Of a DNA stretch of 64,000 nucleotides, positions 63,156-64,000 are shown in pieces. Position 1 is the stretch's first letter; each line of letters begins with the position of its first letter. This DNA is from Rothia uropygialis (GTDB lineage Bacteria > Actinomycetota > Actinomycetes > Actinomycetales > Micrococcaceae), in contig NZ_NOIS01000002.1 of NCBI RefSeq assembly GCF_004137765.1, positions 558,001 to 622,000 of the forward strand, written 5' to 3'. The notes under the pieces were generated by a model. The model was not told the DNA's origin and did no database searches. It saw nothing but the letters and a program-made list of their open reading frames with translations. A program made the position numbers and the translations under genes.

Positions 63156-63954
63156 CAGCTCTGAATCCTTCCGTGTCCTGGAATTCCGACGATAGTTGAG
63201 CCGCGGTCCAGCCCGTTGAGGTTCCCGGCGACCAGACGAGGCCCGCGATGCGGCCTTGCCCCGGGGCGCGTCGGTGAGAATACAGTTGTTCGTCCTCGTA
63301 AGTGCACTCGTTCAAGGCTTCTCGATGCACCGCAACTCCCAAACCTTCAAGCTGTGCTTGCGCCGCAGCCGGCAGATCCAACCCCGGCGTATTCCATCGC
63401 GTCGTTGCGACGATGCCGGGATGTCCGGGAGCCGAAGCCTCGAGCATCTGACGAGGGACCTCGTAACACCGGCCACAAATAGCGGGGCCCACCCAAGCGT
63501 GGATCTCCCTCATGCCCATTTCGCGAAGGGCCTCCACCACGTTCGGCAGCACGCCGGCCAACAGCCCCTTGCGGCCGGCATGGGCAACGCCGAAGGTCGA
63601 GGCATTTTCGGTCGTCAGGACGATGGGCAGGCAGTCTGCCGTCATGATCGCCAGAGGACGGCCAGTCGCGGTGACGGCCGCGTCGGCCACCGGAGCGAGC
63701 TCACGTTCTTGGCGCGGAGTCAGGCCGGGCGGTATTACGGGCGCGTCGTCGGCTTGGGTCACGTGCGTTCCGTGGACCTGCTCCAGGAACAACAAGCTGC
63801 CGGAGGGGACCTCCATGGCCCGTTCCAGGCTACGGCGATTGTCTTGCGGGTCGGAGGACCCCTCGACATGCAATCCCAGGTTTCCGGCCTCGACGCCAGT
63901 GAATCCCAGGCAGATGCCGTGGGCAAGGCGGAGGCGTTGACGAAGCGGTGCCAC
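63148..63954 (-). CDS. pgeF: Peptidoglycan editing factor / purine-nucleoside-processing protein (YfiH/LACC1 family)
   Basis: A 268-residue copper/zinc-type oxidoreductase or purine nucleoside phosphorylase of the YfiH family. Active-site set: LEQVHGTHV (His), IMTADCLPIVL (Cys), GVAHAGRKGL (His), plus VGPAICGRCYEVP. In E. coli its loss alters muropeptide composition. The GTG at 63954 has AAGGA 7 nt upstream. An open frame continues to the window edge, so an earlier start outside the window cannot be excluded. ftsZ is expected just beyond the edge. Confidence 0.9.
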   Translation of the reverse strand: MAPLRQRLRLAHGICLGFTGVEAGNLGLHVEGSSDPQDNRRSLERAMEVPSGSLLFLEQVHGTHVTQADDAPVIPPGLTPRQERELAPVADAAVTATGRPLAIMTADCLPIVLTTENASTFGVAHAGRKGLLAGVLPNVVEALREMGMREIHAWVGPAICGRCYEVPRQMLEASAPGHPGIVATTRWNTPGLDLPAAAQAQLEGLGVAVHREALNECTYEDEQLYSHRRAPGQGRIAGLVWSPGTSTGWTAAQLSSEFQDTEGFRADG

Positions 63955-64000
63955 GAGCCGGTCCTTCGCCGTTTCGGTTTTCTCGGTAGCGCGGTCGTTG

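Noticed and set aside
1-64000. tRNA/rRNA genes, CRISPR arrays, insertion sequences or prophage genes
   Set aside because: None was recognised: no transposase or integrase motifs, no regular spacer-repeat pattern, no tRNA cloverleaf ending in a T-arm motif was noticed.

Overview
The window looks like a piece of chromosome from a high-GC Gram-positive bacterium of the family Micrococcaceae (Arthrobacter/Kocuria/Rothia/Nesterenkonia relatives). The evidence is a set of actinobacterial marker families (DUF3093, DUF4193, SepH, DUF5998, DUF4192, DUF4191, a 70-aa zinc-finger protein, the SPOR mini-protein, polyphosphate glucokinase), a fused CydDC, a Lys/Ala-rich SigA N-terminus, GlnE with two glutamine synthetases, and the division order pgeF-yggS-sepF-yggT-divIVA-lspA-rluD-dnaE. 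Base composition is moderately GC-rich. Several genes have a TAnnnT -10 element only 6-7 nt before the start codon, the signature of leaderless mRNAs. No tRNA, rRNA, CRISPR array, insertion sequence or prophage was seen, and species cannot be fixed from this sequence alone.

Layout: 0.1-4.1 kb holds DUF3093, DUF4193, the septation protein SepH and a low-complexity single-pass membrane protein. 4.2-8.9 kb (minus) holds an alkaline-phosphatase-superfamily hydrolase translationally coupled to DUF5998, then a GNAT/acyl-CoA-synthetase fusion. 8.9-22.5 kb has ParC (plus) and ParE (minus) bracketing an EEP-fold membrane protein, the cytochrome bd operon cydA-cydB-cydDC and malate dehydrogenase. 22.7-27.1 kb holds a small zinc-finger protein, the primary sigma factor SigA with a SigR/SigH-type promoter, DUF4192 and a PAC2 protein. 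27.4-37.8 kb holds leucyl aminopeptidase, E3 and a two-lipoyl E2 of a 2-oxoacid dehydrogenase, a small membrane protein, a membrane pseudokinase, lipB-lipA, DUF4191 and an RDD protein. 37.8-49.5 kb is the glutamine synthetase region (GlnR-like box, glnA, glnE, glnA2). It is interrupted at 39.9-44.8 kb by an accessory island with an iron-box-controlled neocarzinostatin-like secreted protein and a 1272-aa sortase-anchored HtaA-like surface protein. 49.6-52.6 kb holds panB, a SPOR protein, map and ppgK. 52.8-64 kb (minus) runs from pgeF towards nrdR: cell-wall and division genes, lipoprotein signal peptidase, pseudouridine synthase, DnaE, HisD and NrdR.

Functional themes: lipB/lipA make lipoate for the E2 encoded just upstream, and LpdA is its E3. 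GlnE should adenylylate the tyrosine kept in GlnA, while GlnA2 lacks it. SepH, SepF, DivIVA, YggT and YggS all belong to growth and division. The most unusual part is the 39.9-44.8 kb island: two secreted proteins behind one predicted DtxR/IdeR operator, the larger with an HtaA-like / propeller-like / Ig-like / HtaA-like / LAHTG architecture whose HtaA-like domains seem to lack the usual paired heme ligands.
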